Notes: generated by a model from the sequence alone, not told the origin. DNA of 64,000 nucleotides from an uncultured Sphingomonadaceae bacterium (GCA_947495985.1 CANMBD010000001.1:62001-126000); one strand, 5' to 3'. Positions 36,299 through 46,098 are shown, numbered from the stretch's first letter. Made by a program: numbers and translations.

Positions 36299-37663
36299 AT
36301 GGCCAAATCGAAGAAAAAATATGTCTGTCAGGAATGTGGTTCGATTTCCCATCGCTGGCAGGGACAATGCGTGGATTGTGGGGAATGGAATACGCTGGTT
36401 GAAGAGGCCGGGGATACGGTATTTGCGGCCAAGCATAACTTGCAGAGCGGCGGCAGGGAGGTTCGGCTGGTCGGTCTCGACAGCGACATCGCGCTGCCCG
36501 AGCGGAAGCTTACCGGAATCGCAGAATTTGACCGGGCTATAGGCGGCGGCCTTGTGGCTGGCTCGGCAACGTTGATGGGCGGCGATCCGGGAATTGGTAA
36601 ATCGACTTTGCTCTTGCAGGTTTCCGCCCGGTTGGCCGAGGCTGGCCTTTCGGTAGCCTATATTTCCGGCGAGGAGGCTGCGGATCAGGTTCGGTTGCGC
36701 GCCCGGCGGCTTGGCTTGGGGAAGGCACCTGTGAAACTGGCTTCTGCAACATCGGTTCGCGACATACTGACCACGCTTGGGAAAGATGCACCCGATTTTG
36801 TGGTGATTGATTCGATACAAACCATGCATAGCGATTTGATTGAAGGTGCACCCGGAACCGTCAGTCAGGTGCGGGCATCGGCGCAGGAACTCATCAAATT
36901 TGCCAAGGAACACGGCACGATGATCATGCTCGTTGGGCATGTGACGAAAGACGGTAATATCGCCGGGCCGCGCGTTCTTGAACATATGGTCGATACGGTA
37001 ATGAGCTTTGAGGGCGAACGCAGCCATCAATATCGGATATTGCGGTCGATCAAAAATCGTTTTGGCGGCACTGATGAAATTGGTGTGTTCGCGATGGAGG
37101 AAATGGGCCTTAGCGAGGTCCAGAATCCATCAGCGCTGTTTTTGACAGACCGTAGCGAAGAAGTGACGGGCGCCACTGTCTTTCCGGCTCTGGAGGGAAC
37201 ACGGCCGGTGCTGGTCGAAATCCAGGCGCTCACTGTTCGTCTGGCTAGCGGTGCTACTCCGCGGCGTTCTGTTGTTGGGTGGGATAGCTCTCGCCTCGCC
37301 ATGATATTGGCGGTGCTCGAAGCGCGTTGCGGGCTCAGTTTTTCGGGCGCAGAAGTATATCTGAATGTGGCCGGGGGATACCGCCTGACTGATCCCGCAG
37401 CCGATTTGGCCGTCGCAGCGGCCCTGATTTCCGCCCATGCCGAAAAACCGATGCCAAGCGATGCTGTGATCTTTGGAGAGATCGCGCTCTCTGGCGAGAT
37501 TCGGGCAGTGTCCAACACACCAATGCGGTTGAAGGAGGCTTCGAAATTAGGCTTCGGAAGAGCTTTGATACCGGCATCCAAAGAAAACTCTGCCCCAGGT
37601 GTGAATTGTGTGAACTTTGCGAAGCTTGCCAATCTCGTTGACCATATGCTTGGCCGCGATTAG
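36299..37663 (+). CDS. radA: DNA repair protein RadA
   Basis: A 454-residue RadA, the branch-migration ATPase that helps process recombination intermediates. All hallmarks are present: the four-Cys zinc finger (Cys10, Cys13, Cys24, Cys27), Walker A GDPGIGKST near residue 96, the RadA-specific KNRFG near residue 252, and a C-terminal Lon-like domain (GGYRLTDPAADLAVAAAL type). Length is standard. It is followed after nine bases by cvpA and likely heads a four-gene operon. Confidence 0.95.
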   Translation: MAKSKKKYVCQECGSISHRWQGQCVDCGEWNTLVEEAGDTVFAAKHNLQSGGREVRLVGLDSDIALPERKLTGIAEFDRAIGGGLVAGSATLMGGDPGIGKSTLLLQVSARLAEAGLSVAYISGEEAADQVRLRARRLGLGKAPVKLASATSVRDILTTLGKDAPDFVVIDSIQTMHSDLIEGAPGTVSQVRASAQELIKFAKEHGTMIMLVGHVTKDGNIAGPRVLEHMVDTVMSFEGERSHQYRILRSIKNRFGGTDEIGVFAMEEMGLSEVQNPSALFLTDRSEEVTGATVFPALEGTRPVLVEIQALTVRLASGATPRRSVVGWDSSRLAMILAVLEARCGLSFSGAEVYLNVAGGYRLTDPAADLAVAAALISAHAEKPMPSDAVIFGEIALSGEIRAVSNTPMRLKEASKLGFGRALIPASKENSAPGVNCVNFAKLANLVDHMLGRD

Positions 37664-37672
37664 CTAGTCTTA

Positions 37673-38185
37673 ATGACCGGTTTGGATATTTTTGTATTGG
37701 CGTTGATGGGGGGCGCGGCTGTGCTGGGTTTTCTGCGCGGATTTGTGCAGGAAACGCTGTCTCTCATTGCTTGGCTGCTGGTTATCTTCGCCGTCCGGTT
37801 CTTGCATACGCCTGTCACGGATTTCCTGATCGCGCCAATTGGTAATGATGGCGGAGCTGCAGTATTGGCTTTTTGCGCGATTGTGATTGTCACCTATGCT
37901 TTGGGACGCTGGCTCGCCAAGTCTGTTGGGCGCAAATCACGCAAATCACTGCTCGGTCCGATTGACCGCGTGCTTGGCTTTGGTTTTGGCATGATCAAGG
38001 GGCTGATCGGGGCAACCTTGGCGTATCTGCTGGTGGTGCTGGTTTATGATGGCATCTATGGTGCAGCGGAAGCGCGCCCTGAATGGATTGCAGATAGCCG
38101 CACTTATCCATTGCTTAATGCCAGCGGTGATGCTCTGGTTCAATTCGTAGAGGAGCAGCGCGAAATGGCGGAAGTGGAAGAATGA
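37673..38185 (+). CDS. cvpA: CvpA-family membrane protein
   Basis: A 170-residue inner-membrane protein with four hydrophobic helices, the first containing the family signature LGFLRGFVQETLSLIAW and a later DRVLGFGFGMIKGL. CvpA is linked to envelope homeostasis and (by name) colicin V production. It starts nine bases after radA and its stop overlaps the next ATG by four bases (ATGA), so translation is coupled to the Fe/S scaffold-like protein. Confidence 0.9.
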   Translation: MTGLDIFVLALMGGAAVLGFLRGFVQETLSLIAWLLVIFAVRFLHTPVTDFLIAPIGNDGGAAVLAFCAIVIVTYALGRWLAKSVGRKSRKSLLGPIDRVLGFGFGMIKGLIGATLAYLLVVLVYDGIYGAAEARPEWIADSRTYPLLNASGDALVQFVEEQREMAEVEE

Positions 38186-38622
38186 GCGACGCGCTATATA
38201 CACGGGATATATTGCGTCTGGCGGTGTCCATTCCGCATCAATCGCGGCTGGAAGAGCCTGATGGCACGGCGGAGGTCCGTTCTCGTGCATGCGGAAGCCG
38301 GGTGGCTGCCGATATCATCTTGTCTGAAGACCGATCCATTGCGCAATTGGGAATAGAGGTAAATGCGTGTGCATTGGGGCAGGCTTCTACTGCCATTGTC
38401 GGGACGGAAGCGATTGGCAAGTCTGCAAAAGACATTGCGGTCGCAAGAGATTACCTGTCCGGTTTTCTGAGTGGTTCTCACGATGATCCCGGTCCGTGGG
38501 ATAATATGGATCATCTTCGGGCTGCGAAAGATCATCCTGGACGACATGCTGCGATTTTATTGCCTTTTGATGCTATCCTTGCTGCCTTCAAATCGGCAGC
38601 AAACGCCAGCGAGGCGGCCTAA
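38182..38622 (+). CDS. IscU/NifU-like iron-sulfur scaffold protein, third ligand Cys absent
   Basis: A 146-residue protein of the IscU/NifU N-terminal fold. Cys37 (RACGSR) and Cys63 (NACALGQAS) match the first two scaffold cysteines. The third, expected in the C-terminal VRxKC region, is replaced: here the segment reads PGRHAAILLPF. That suggests a scaffold that holds a cluster differently, or a non-scaffold paralogue; I believe this is a family-wide feature in sphingomonads, from memory. Coupled to cvpA; three bases to the Kef gene. Confidence 0.8.
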   Translation: MSDALYTRDILRLAVSIPHQSRLEEPDGTAEVRSRACGSRVAADIILSEDRSIAQLGIEVNACALGQASTAIVGTEAIGKSAKDIAVARDYLSGFLSGSHDDPGPWDNMDHLRAAKDHPGRHAAILLPFDAILAAFKSAANASEAA

Positions 38623-38625
38623 GGA

Positions 38626-40398
38626 ATGGAGGGAGCAGAAGCACATATGGGTGATCTGCTCTTGGGCGGTTTCATCATGCTGGGCGCGGCTTTGCTCTTG
38701 GTGCTCTTGTTCCGCAAGTTCGGGATAGGTGCTGTTCTGGGCTATCTGATCGCCGGTATATTGATCGGACCGCAAGGTTTCGGACTGATCAGTGAGGGGG
38801 AGACGATCCTCGAATTTTCCGAAATCGGGATCATCCTGCTGCTATTCCTTGTTGGGTTGGAACTGGCGCCTGCGCGTCTTATGCGGCTGCGCAAGGCGAT
38901 ATTCGGTCTGGGGATGAGCCAGGTTGTTTTTTGCGGAATTGCTTTGTTCCTGTTGATTATGGCGACGACAAACTTCACCTTTGGAGCCGCTATTGCACTT
39001 GGTTTGCCGCTCGCACTGTCATCGACAGCGCAGGTGCTGCCGATGCTGCAGTCCTCTGGAAGGCTGAATACGCCAACCGGTGAAAAAGCATTCTCGATCC
39101 TGCTGTTTCAGGATTTGTCGATCATCCCGCTTCTGACGATTATCGGTGTATTGTCCCGAGCACCGGCAGAACCCGGAGCATTGTCCGGCTGGATGACCGC
39201 GATTCTCGGTGTTGTTGCGATTGGCGGACTGATATTGGCGGGGCGATATGTGCTGCAACCCGCCTTGGAACTGATCGGCAGGATTGCCGAGCGGGAATTG
39301 TTCATTGTGGCCGGACTGGTTGCGGTTTTTGGCAGCGCCGCATTAATGGAACTAATCGGCCTCTCGCCTGCTCTCGGAGCCTTCATTGCTGGTGTAATGC
39401 TGGCCAATTCCCCGTATCGTCACGAATTAGAAGCGGATATTGATCCTTTCCGATCCTTGCTTCTGGGGCTGTTCTTTCTGGCTGTGGGGATGATGCTTGA
39501 TGTCGGAGTGATCGCAGAGAATACCGCTTTTGTGTTCGGTGCGGCCATTGCACTGGTTGTGACAAAAATTGTCATCATATTCTGTCTGGGCAAACTGTTC
39601 GGCATGGATACTTTGCCTGCACTAGGCATGGGCATGTTGCTCAGTCAGGGCGGTGAATTTGGTTTCGTGCTATTTGCCGAAGCCGAAAAAGCGCTGCTTA
39701 TCCAGTCGGAAGCCAGCAGTCTTTTTGGTGCTGTGATTACGGTTTCGATGGCAACAACACCCCTGCTTATGCTGATTGTAGAGCGTTTTAATGTTGCGCG
39801 GACAGAAGGCGATGTCGATCTGGACGATCCCTCTCAGGCAGGCCAGGCTTCTGCGATTGTGGTGGGTCATGGCCGGTTCGGCCAAACAGTCGCCCAAATG
39901 CTCAGCGGGGCCAATATTCCGGTTACAATCATCGATATCAAACCGCAGCAAATCGGGGTTAGCCAAAAGTTCGGCCGCAAGGTTTTCTATGGCGACGGCA
40001 CCCGGGTTGATCTGTTGCGGGGAGCAGGGGCCGATCAATGTGCAGCGATTGTTTTTTGTATGGATGGCAAGGAGTTAAACGCCGAATCGCTCGACATGAT
40101 AAAAATGTCATTCCCTGAAGCAAAACTGTTTGTACGTGCTTATGATCGGGTTCATTTGCTGGAGGTCAAAAAGGCCGGTCTCGACGGTGTAAAGCGTGAG
40201 GTCTTTGAATCGGCAATCCATTTGGCGCGTCAGACTATGACGGCGATCGACGTGGATGAATCGCTAATTGACGAGGTGGATCGAGAGTTTCGGCAACTCG
40301 ATTGTGACCGCCTAGAGGCACAGCGCGCTGCCGGAGACATGCTTGCTGGCAGGCATTTGGGTTTTGGAATTACCGGTGCAAACAAGGGCGGTGACTAG
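38626..40398 (+). CDS. CPA2-family monovalent cation:proton antiporter with RCK domain (Kef-type)
   Basis: A 590-residue antiporter: about 12 membrane helices (residues 10-390) with LVGLELAPARL, SSTAQVL, LFQDLSIIPL and SPALGAFIAGVML of the CPA2 family, then a cytosolic RCK domain whose NAD-binding motif is VVGHGRFGQ near residue 414. Closest to KefB/KefC glutathione-gated potassium efflux systems, although the quinone/glutathione-reductase-like partner is not nearby. Two ATGs are possible: 38626 and 38647; the second has GGAGGGAG about 12 bases before it. Convergent with aroB. Confidence 0.9.
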   Translation: MEGAEAHMGDLLLGGFIMLGAALLLVLLFRKFGIGAVLGYLIAGILIGPQGFGLISEGETILEFSEIGIILLLFLVGLELAPARLMRLRKAIFGLGMSQVVFCGIALFLLIMATTNFTFGAAIALGLPLALSSTAQVLPMLQSSGRLNTPTGEKAFSILLFQDLSIIPLLTIIGVLSRAPAEPGALSGWMTAILGVVAIGGLILAGRYVLQPALELIGRIAERELFIVAGLVAVFGSAALMELIGLSPALGAFIAGVMLANSPYRHELEADIDPFRSLLLGLFFLAVGMMLDVGVIAENTAFVFGAAIALVVTKIVIIFCLGKLFGMDTLPALGMGMLLSQGGEFGFVLFAEAEKALLIQSEASSLFGAVITVSMATTPLLMLIVERFNVARTEGDVDLDDPSQAGQASAIVVGHGRFGQTVAQMLSGANIPVTIIDIKPQQIGVSQKFGRKVFYGDGTRVDLLRGAGADQCAAIVFCMDGKELNAESLDMIKMSFPEAKLFVRAYDRVHLLEVKKAGLDGVKREVFESAIHLARQTMTAIDVDESLIDEVDREFRQLDCDRLEAQRAAGDMLAGRHLGFGITGANKGGD

Positions 40399-40407
40399 CA
40401 AGCGAAT

Positions 40408-41508
40408 TCAATCTGCCAGATCGAGAAACGTCGCAACATCATCCAAATCAACATCATCGGCGAGATAGGTTTGCCCGATACCGTTGGCCAATAGAAAGGG
40501 CAGGTTCCCGGCCGTCATTTTCTTGTCATGCAGCATATGCTGAACTAGCCGTTGGCCCGCAGCCTTGATCGAAGCGCTTTTCAGGCTGTGTGGTAGTCCT
40601 GCACTTTTCAGATGGCTTTCGACGCGCCGCGCGTCGGACTCGTCACAATGGCCGCGTCTGACGGAGTAGTGAAAGGCCAGCGCCATTCCGGCGGCTACTG
40701 CTTCGCCGTGTACCAGTTCGCTGGAATAGCCGGTTTCCGCTTCCAGCGCATGTCCGAACGTATGACCGAGGTTAAGTAACGCCCGGCGCCCGCTGAGTTC
40801 TTTCTCGTCTTCTGCGACGATATCTGCTTTCGCCTGAACGCTTTCGGTTATGGCATGGCTTAGAGCCTTGGGATCACGGTTTAGCAGCGCCGCGCCATTT
40901 TGTTCACACCATTCGAAAAAAGCTACGTTATTGATCAGGCCATATTTGATGACTTCGGCATAGCCTGCGCGCAATTCACGGTCTGGCAAACTGTCCAGCA
41001 CCAACGGGTCAATGAGAACAAATTTCGGCTGGTTAAACCGTCCGATCAGGTTCTTTCCCGCCCGGCTGTTAATTGCAGTCTTTCCGCCGACGCTGCTGTC
41101 AACTTGTGCAAGCAGGCTTGTCGGGATCTGGATAAAATGACAGCCACGTTTCAGGATGGCTGCGGCAAAGCCCGTCAGGTCACCGATGACGCCTCCACCC
41201 AGAGCGACAAGCGTATCCGATCGCTCCGCACCTTCGGCCAATAGCCAGTCGGTAAGCTCTTCAAGTCCTGCCCAGCTTTTTGTATGTTCACCGGCGGAAA
41301 GCACGTGATGGACTACCTTAACGCCGGATTTCTGCAAATCGGTTTGCAACGGTTCGAGCCATTTCGTCGCGACATTGGCGTCAGTAATCAGGAAAACCCT
41401 GTTGTTGCTGATATGAGGTGCGAGATGAACAGAGGGAGTGCTCAGCGCGCCGGGCTCGACAAGGATATCATATCCATTGCCAGCAAGATTAACGGCTATA
41501 CGGTTCAT
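40408..41508 (-). CDS. aroB: 3-dehydroquinate synthase
   Basis: A 366-residue AroB, second enzyme of the shikimate pathway, turning DAHP into 3-dehydroquinate with NAD and zinc. Motifs include SDTLVALGGGVIGDLTGFAAA, the IPTSLLAQVDSSVGGKTAINS catalytic region (in parts), PKFVLIDP and the zinc ligand LNLGHTFGHALE. The start overlaps the end of aroK by four bases. Complete and of normal length. Confidence 0.95.
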   Translation of the reverse strand: MNRIAVNLAGNGYDILVEPGALSTPSVHLAPHISNNRVFLITDANVATKWLEPLQTDLQKSGVKVVHHVLSAGEHTKSWAGLEELTDWLLAEGAERSDTLVALGGGVIGDLTGFAAAILKRGCHFIQIPTSLLAQVDSSVGGKTAINSRAGKNLIGRFNQPKFVLIDPLVLDSLPDRELRAGYAEVIKYGLINNVAFFEWCEQNGAALLNRDPKALSHAITESVQAKADIVAEDEKELSGRRALLNLGHTFGHALEAETGYSSELVHGEAVAAGMALAFHYSVRRGHCDESDARRVESHLKSAGLPHSLKSASIKAAGQRLVQHMLHDKKMTAGNLPFLLANGIGQTYLADDVDLDDVATFLDLAD

Positions 41509-42080
41509 TTACGCAGTACCTTGATGATATTTTCGACGGTCAGATCATGCGGCGCGTCGTTGCCCGTTACATGCAGATGGGCCAGCGCGTAGACTGGGTT
41601 TCTTTTGGCAGCCAGATCGCGCAATATTGTCTCGGGATCACCGCTTCTTAGCAATGGCCTGGTATCGCGGCGGGCGACACGCTTCACCAATATGTCAATA
41701 TCTGCATCGAGCCAGATCGCCGTTGCTTTTGATAAAATCAGCTCGCGGGTTTCTTCGTTCATAAACGCCCCGCCGCCGGTTGCGATGACTTGTCGGCCGT
41801 CCTCCATAAGACGCGCAATCACCCGCCTTTCACCGTCGCGGAAATATTCTTCGCCAAACCGATCGAAAATTTCCGAGACTTTGAGATCCGCTGCTTTTTC
41901 GATCTCTTCATCAGCATCAACAAATGGCAAACTCAGCCTTTTCGCCAATCTGCGTCCGACGGTTGTCTTACCAACACCCATTAAGCCGATCAAAACCAGA
42001 GGTTTTTCGATTAATATACCACACTCTTCACCGGATTCTTCGGTGGATCGGTCAAAAGGGTCTTTCATGTTTTTGTCCAT
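41505..42080 (-). CDS. aroK: Shikimate kinase
   Basis: A kinase of about 191 residues, with Walker A GLMGVGKTT, the shikimate-binding DADEEIE and FRDGERRV, the GGG of ATGGGAF and the lid region RRDTRPLL. It phosphorylates shikimate. The frame extends to 42332, but the first 84 codons lie over the upstream small ORF region and look unlike protein, so the start is placed at ATG 42080 (MDKNMKDPF); ATG 42068 is an alternative. Overlaps aroB by four bases, so aroK-aroB is an operon. Confidence 0.93.
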   Translation of the reverse strand: MDKNMKDPFDRSTEESGEECGILIEKPLVLIGLMGVGKTTVGRRLAKRLSLPFVDADEEIEKAADLKVSEIFDRFGEEYFRDGERRVIARLMEDGRQVIATGGGAFMNEETRELILSKATAIWLDADIDILVKRVARRDTRPLLRSGDPETILRDLAAKRNPVYALAHLHVTGNDAPHDLTVENIIKVLRK

Positions 42081-42173
42081 TGAGGCAAAGGCTATACAGA
42101 GGATGGTGGTGAGTGCAAAACCCAATGCGCCTGCGCCTGTAAATTTGGTAAAAAGAAAGATATTGGAACAAAG

Positions 42174-42308
42174 ATGCCGCGTAACTTGGTTTTTCTGATC
42201 ATCTTTCTGGTCGCCATTATCGGAGCGATGTTCCTTTTGGCATCTATGGACGTCGAACAAGACATGAAACCGGTCGAAAAACCGGTGGTTGGCGGAGAAT
42301 TGAATTAA
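42174..42308 (+). CDS. Small single-helix membrane protein (44 residues)
   Basis: A 44-residue ORF, ATG 42174 to TAA at 42308. Residues 5-22 are hydrophobic (NLVFLIIFLVAIIGAMF), followed by an acidic and Pro/Val-rich tail (VEQDMKPVEKPVVGG). GGAAC lies five bases before the ATG. Its stop is three bases from the start of the next gene, so both are almost certainly in one transcript, divergent from aroK. Length, position and composition support a real gene although it is short; function unknown. Confidence 0.65.
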   Translation: MPRNLVFLIIFLVAIIGAMFLLASMDVEQDMKPVEKPVVGGELN

Positions 42309-42311
42309 GCG

Positions 42312-44162
42312 ATGCGCGTCCGCCTGAAACATATATCGCTTGCGACGGCTGGCATTTCTGCTCTCGCGCTGTCTTTGCCCGTTTTGGGTCAGAGTTCACC
42401 TGAATCTCTATTACCACCCGGTTTCGGTGATCCTGCTCCTGCGCCTACACCAACCCCCGCGCCGCAGCCAACACCAGCGCCTGGTCCAACACCAGCACCA
42501 TCTCCTGTGATCAATCCGCCTTCAGGCGGATCAGTCCCAAGCGGTCCAACTTCAGCTTCTGATGTAGCGATCGGATCACCTGATTCGATATTGGATCTGG
42601 ATGAAGACGGTAATTTGAGTGCGCTGGACGATGCGTTGCAGCCGCAATATTATCTGGCACCCGGTGCCCGGCGCTCAATGGCGCAAATTGGAGTGCTGAC
42701 AGAGAATTCAGGAGGGATGGCACCCGATGCTTTTGGTGAAGAAGGTGGTCAATATCTGACCAATCTCATCAAAAACCTCCATGGCCCGATTATTTCGCGT
42801 TGGGGGTCAATTTTGCTGCGCCGTACTTTGCTGAGCAAGGTGGTTAGCCCGGAAAATGTCAATCCGGCTGATTGGGTTGCCGAACGTGCGTGGCGGCTGT
42901 TGCTTATGGGAGAAGCAGAAGCAGCACGCGGGCTGGTATTGAAGGTCGATGGCGGCAATTTCACACCGCGGCTTTATACTGTCGCCATGCAAGCTCATCT
43001 GGCAACGGCAGACCCCGCCGGTATCTGCCCTTATGTAGAAGGCGGAGTTAGGGCCAGTGAGGCGCCGACATGGGTTATGTTCCGCCCGATTTGCGCTTCA
43101 TTTTCCGGTGAACAAAGCCGTGCCTCATCGCTATTGCGTATCGCTGCAAGAGAGAAAACGGCGACCGGTATAGATTATCTGCTCGCGGAAAAAACCGTGG
43201 GTGCGGGCTTTGAAGGGCGACGCGCAGTTTCGATAAACTGGGATGACATAGAATATTTCAACAATTGGCGCTTTGGCCTGGGATCTGCAACCGGCGTGGA
43301 GCCACCTGACCGTTTGTACGAACAGGCCGGCCGGCATGTGCAAGGTTGGCGCGCCAGGGCACCTATGCTTTCCAGGGATTCACGGATGAAGGCGGCGGAT
43401 ACCGCAGCCGCGATCGGCGTGTTGTCTAACAGGGCCATGGTCGATCTTTATGCGGCAACTTATGACGATCCGGAGGCGAGTGACGATCTGAAAGCACGGG
43501 CCTCGACTCTGCGGCAGGCTTATACCCAGGGAACAGCGACGGGACGTATTGAAGCAATGCGTACGCTTTGGGACCGCTCCAACGGAGCATTGACGTCCTA
43601 TTCTGCGAAAATTCTGACAGCTCGTGCAGCTGCGAAGATTCCGGCATCGGAAAATTTGAAGGATGCCAGCGGGGATTTGATCGCATCGATGTTATCCGCT
43701 GGTCTGGACCGTAACGCTGCGCGTTGGGCAGACCAGGTGGATGCGGGTAGCAACGGATGGGCTTTGCTGGCGGTAGGTGCCCCCAATGCTGCCGTTACCG
43801 TTGACGCATCGGCACTTGATGAGTTTAGCGACAATGACGAGAGTGTCGATCAGCTGAAGAGCCAGTTTCTTCTTGCAGCGCTGGCCGGTTTAGGACGTAT
43901 TGATCCCGAGACACTTCAAAGCGTTTCCAGCGATTTGGAAGTTGATCTGGATGAAACAACCAGATGGACCGGTGCGATAAGATCTGCCGCTCAGCGCGGG
44001 CAGAGCGGCACGGTGGCGCTTTTGACAGCCGTCGGCATGCAGGGGCGGGACTGGAACGCGATGTCGCCGCTCCATCTATTCTATATCACCCGTTCGCTGT
44101 CTCGTGTGGGTATGGAAGCGGAAGCACGCATGATCGCTGCCGAAGCGCTGATGCGAACATGA
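42312..44162 (+). CDS. Large exported protein with Pro-rich linker, unknown function
   Basis: A 616-residue protein with a signal peptide (cleavage near residue 26, PVLGQ), then a Pro/Thr/Ala linker at residues 40-66 (PAPTPTPAPQPTPAP) and a body rich in Ala and helices that looks like a repeat/solenoid: short LLLMGEAEAARGLVLKV, YTVAMQAHLATAD and GVLSNRAMVDLYA units. No catalytic motif recognised. Probably a periplasmic or outer-membrane-associated scaffold. Three bases after the small membrane protein and upstream of xerD; order seems conserved in sphingomonads, from memory. Confidence 0.7.
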   Translation: MRVRLKHISLATAGISALALSLPVLGQSSPESLLPPGFGDPAPAPTPTPAPQPTPAPGPTPAPSPVINPPSGGSVPSGPTSASDVAIGSPDSILDLDEDGNLSALDDALQPQYYLAPGARRSMAQIGVLTENSGGMAPDAFGEEGGQYLTNLIKNLHGPIISRWGSILLRRTLLSKVVSPENVNPADWVAERAWRLLLMGEAEAARGLVLKVDGGNFTPRLYTVAMQAHLATADPAGICPYVEGGVRASEAPTWVMFRPICASFSGEQSRASSLLRIAAREKTATGIDYLLAEKTVGAGFEGRRAVSINWDDIEYFNNWRFGLGSATGVEPPDRLYEQAGRHVQGWRARAPMLSRDSRMKAADTAAAIGVLSNRAMVDLYAATYDDPEASDDLKARASTLRQAYTQGTATGRIEAMRTLWDRSNGALTSYSAKILTARAAAKIPASENLKDASGDLIASMLSAGLDRNAARWADQVDAGSNGWALLAVGAPNAAVTVDASALDEFSDNDESVDQLKSQFLLAALAGLGRIDPETLQSVSSDLEVDLDETTRWTGAIRSAAQRGQSGTVALLTAVGMQGRDWNAMSPLHLFYITRSLSRVGMEAEARMIAAEALMRT

Positions 44163-44222
44163 TATCCGCGGAATCATAGACGGCTTTCCAATCAAGCAAG
44201 CCGTCGTTATCGTTATGGTCCC

Positions 44223-45119
44223 ATGAGTAATGACACCGTCTATATCGATAGATTTCTGGAAATGATGGCTGCGGAAGGCGGTGCATCCAAAAATACATTA
44301 TCAGCCTATCGGTCAGATCTTGAACAGGCATCCAGTTTTGCCAAAGGCAAGCTGGCAGACAGTGACCGGGGCGCCTTGCAGAATGTCGCCAGTGCCTGGA
44401 GTGATCTGAAAAACAATAGCGTTTCACGCAAATCATCGTCCTTGCGCCGTTTTTTTGGCTTTCTGGTTGAGGAGGGATTTCGTCAGGATGATCCTTCGGA
44501 CGCATTGCCGCGTCCCGGCGGGCAGCGCAGTTTGCCAAAGGTCTTGTCGCATGATGAAATCGCGCGGCTTTTCGAAACCATTGAAAACAGATTGGCCTCA
44601 CCACAGACAAAGCCGAACGACGCCAGGCTGTCGGCTTTGATTGAACTGCTATATGGCTCAGGGCTCAGGGCCAGCGAACTTGTCTCTCTGCCACGCAAAT
44701 CTGTGATGGTGGATCGCCCGTTCCTGATTATCCGCGGGAAAGGCGGGAAAGAGCGGCTTGTACCCATTTCCGACCGCGCACGCAGTGCGGTCAAACGGTG
44801 GAGCGATTTTGTCGACGCCGATGAAAAATATCTGTTTCCCTCTCGCACGGGGCATATCAGTCGCATTCGTTTGTTTCAGATTATCAAAGACTTGGCTGTT
44901 AAGTCTGATATCAGTCCTGCAAAGATCAGCCCTCACGTTCTCCGGCACGCTTTCGCAACTCATTTACTTGAAGGGGGGGCTGATCTTCGTGCTTTGCAAA
45001 CCTTGCTCGGTCACAGCGATATTAGCACGACGCAAATATATACGCACGTTGACAGCGCCCGATTGGTGGAATTGGTGAATAACCGCCATCCGCTCAGCCG
45101 TCGTAATCTGACGCGTTGA
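44223..45119 (+). CDS. xerD: Tyrosine recombinase XerD
   Basis: A 298-residue chromosome-dimer recombinase with the N-terminal SAM-like domain (YIDRFLEMMAAEGGASKNTLSAYRSDL in parts) and the C-terminal catalytic domain. The RHRHY set is visible: Arg near 150 (GLRASELVSL), Lys in GKGGKERLV, His-x-x-Arg (HVLRHAFATHLL) near 238, His in LLGHSDI, and nucleophile Tyr in QIYTHV near 273. Its position between envelope genes and accA is chromosomal housekeeping context, not mobile DNA. Confidence 0.93.
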   Translation: MSNDTVYIDRFLEMMAAEGGASKNTLSAYRSDLEQASSFAKGKLADSDRGALQNVASAWSDLKNNSVSRKSSSLRRFFGFLVEEGFRQDDPSDALPRPGGQRSLPKVLSHDEIARLFETIENRLASPQTKPNDARLSALIELLYGSGLRASELVSLPRKSVMVDRPFLIIRGKGGKERLVPISDRARSAVKRWSDFVDADEKYLFPSRTGHISRIRLFQIIKDLAVKSDISPAKISPHVLRHAFATHLLEGGADLRALQTLLGHSDISTTQIYTHVDSARLVELVNNRHPLSRRNLTR

Positions 45120-45150
45120 CGTTTTTGTCTGGCGGTTCTAACCGAATAAG

Positions 45151-46098
45151 ATGACATCTTTTCTAGATTTTGAAAAACCGATTGCCGCCCTTGAATCGCG
45201 GATTATTGAACTCAGAGAAACCGCCGACGAAGGATCGCTGGATATCGAGTCCGAAATTGCCAAATTACAGGCAAAATCGGCAAAAATGCTCCGCGATACC
45301 TATGCGAATCTGACGCCTTGGCAGAAGACCCAAGTTGCGCGGCATCCCGAGCGGCCACATTTCAAGGATCTCGTTTCCGGCCTGTTTGACGAATTTGTGC
45401 CACTGGGTGGGGATCGCAACTTTGGTGACGACCAAGCGATCATCGGCGGTTTTGCTAAGATTGGTGACATGCGTCTTGTCGTTATTGGCCACGAGAAAGG
45501 CGATGATACCGAAAGTCGGCTGCGCCACAATTTCGGTATGGGAAAGCCGGAGGGGTATCGCAAAGCCATTCGCTTGATGGATATTGCCGACCGGTTCTCT
45601 ATGCCAGTGGTTACTTTGGTCGATACTTCCGGCGCTTTTCCTGGCGTTTCCGCAGAGGAGCGTGGGCAGGCCGAAGCAATTGCCCGGTCTACCGAAAAAT
45701 GCCTGTCTCTTGGCGTTCCCATGGTTGCCGTGATTGTCGGCGAAGGCGGCTCGGGCGGTGCTGTGGCACTGGCGGCTGCAGAACGCGTTTTGATGCTGGA
45801 GCACGCCGTGTATTCCGTCATATCGCCAGAAGGTTGTGCTTCGATCCTATGGCGTACCGGCGACAAAGCGGACGTAGCGGCCGATGCCATGAAAATCACG
45901 GCGCAAAATCTCAAGAAGCTTGGCGTGATAGACCGGATAGTGAAAGAGCCCGTGGGCGGAGCGCATCGCGATCGAAACCTGTCCATTGCCACATTGGGTA
46001 AAGCGATTGTTGAAGAAGTTGAGGCGCTTCAGAAACTGGATCGAAAAGAATTGCGCGCTCTGCGCCGCGACAAATTCCTGAAAATTGGAACGATATAG
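45151..46098 (+). CDS. accA: Acetyl-CoA carboxylase carboxyltransferase subunit alpha
   Basis: A 315-residue AccA, which moves carboxyl from biotin to acetyl-CoA as the first step of fatty-acid synthesis, in a tetramer with AccD. Motifs: [57 protein letters not shown] and EGCASILWR. Length is normal. It follows xerD after 31 bases. Confidence 0.95.
   Translation: MTSFLDFEKPIAALESRIIELRETADEGSLDIESEIAKLQAKSAKMLRDTYANLTPWQKTQVARHPERPHFKDLVSGLFDEFVPLGGDRNFGDDQAIIGGFAKIGDMRLVVIGHEKGDDTESRLRHNFGMGKPEGYRKAIRLMDIADRFSMPVVTLVDTSGAFPGVSAEERGQAEAIARSTEKCLSLGVPMVAVIVGEGGSGGAVALAAAERVLMLEHAVYSVISPEGCASILWRTGDKADVAADAMKITAQNLKKLGVIDRIVKEPVGGAHRDRNLSIATLGKAIVEEVEALQKLDRKELRALRRDKFLKIGTI

Noticed and set aside
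36008..37030. 340-codon minus-strand frame
   Set aside because: Overlaps radA, which is certain, and the start of the DUF1287 gene.
42081..42332. N-terminal extension of shikimate kinase by 84 residues
   Set aside because: It overlaps the small membrane protein on the other strand and has no kinase-like sequence.
44223..45119. Tyrosine recombinase as an integrase of a genomic island
   Set aside because: The sequence has XerD length and features and sits beside accA, a housekeeping place.
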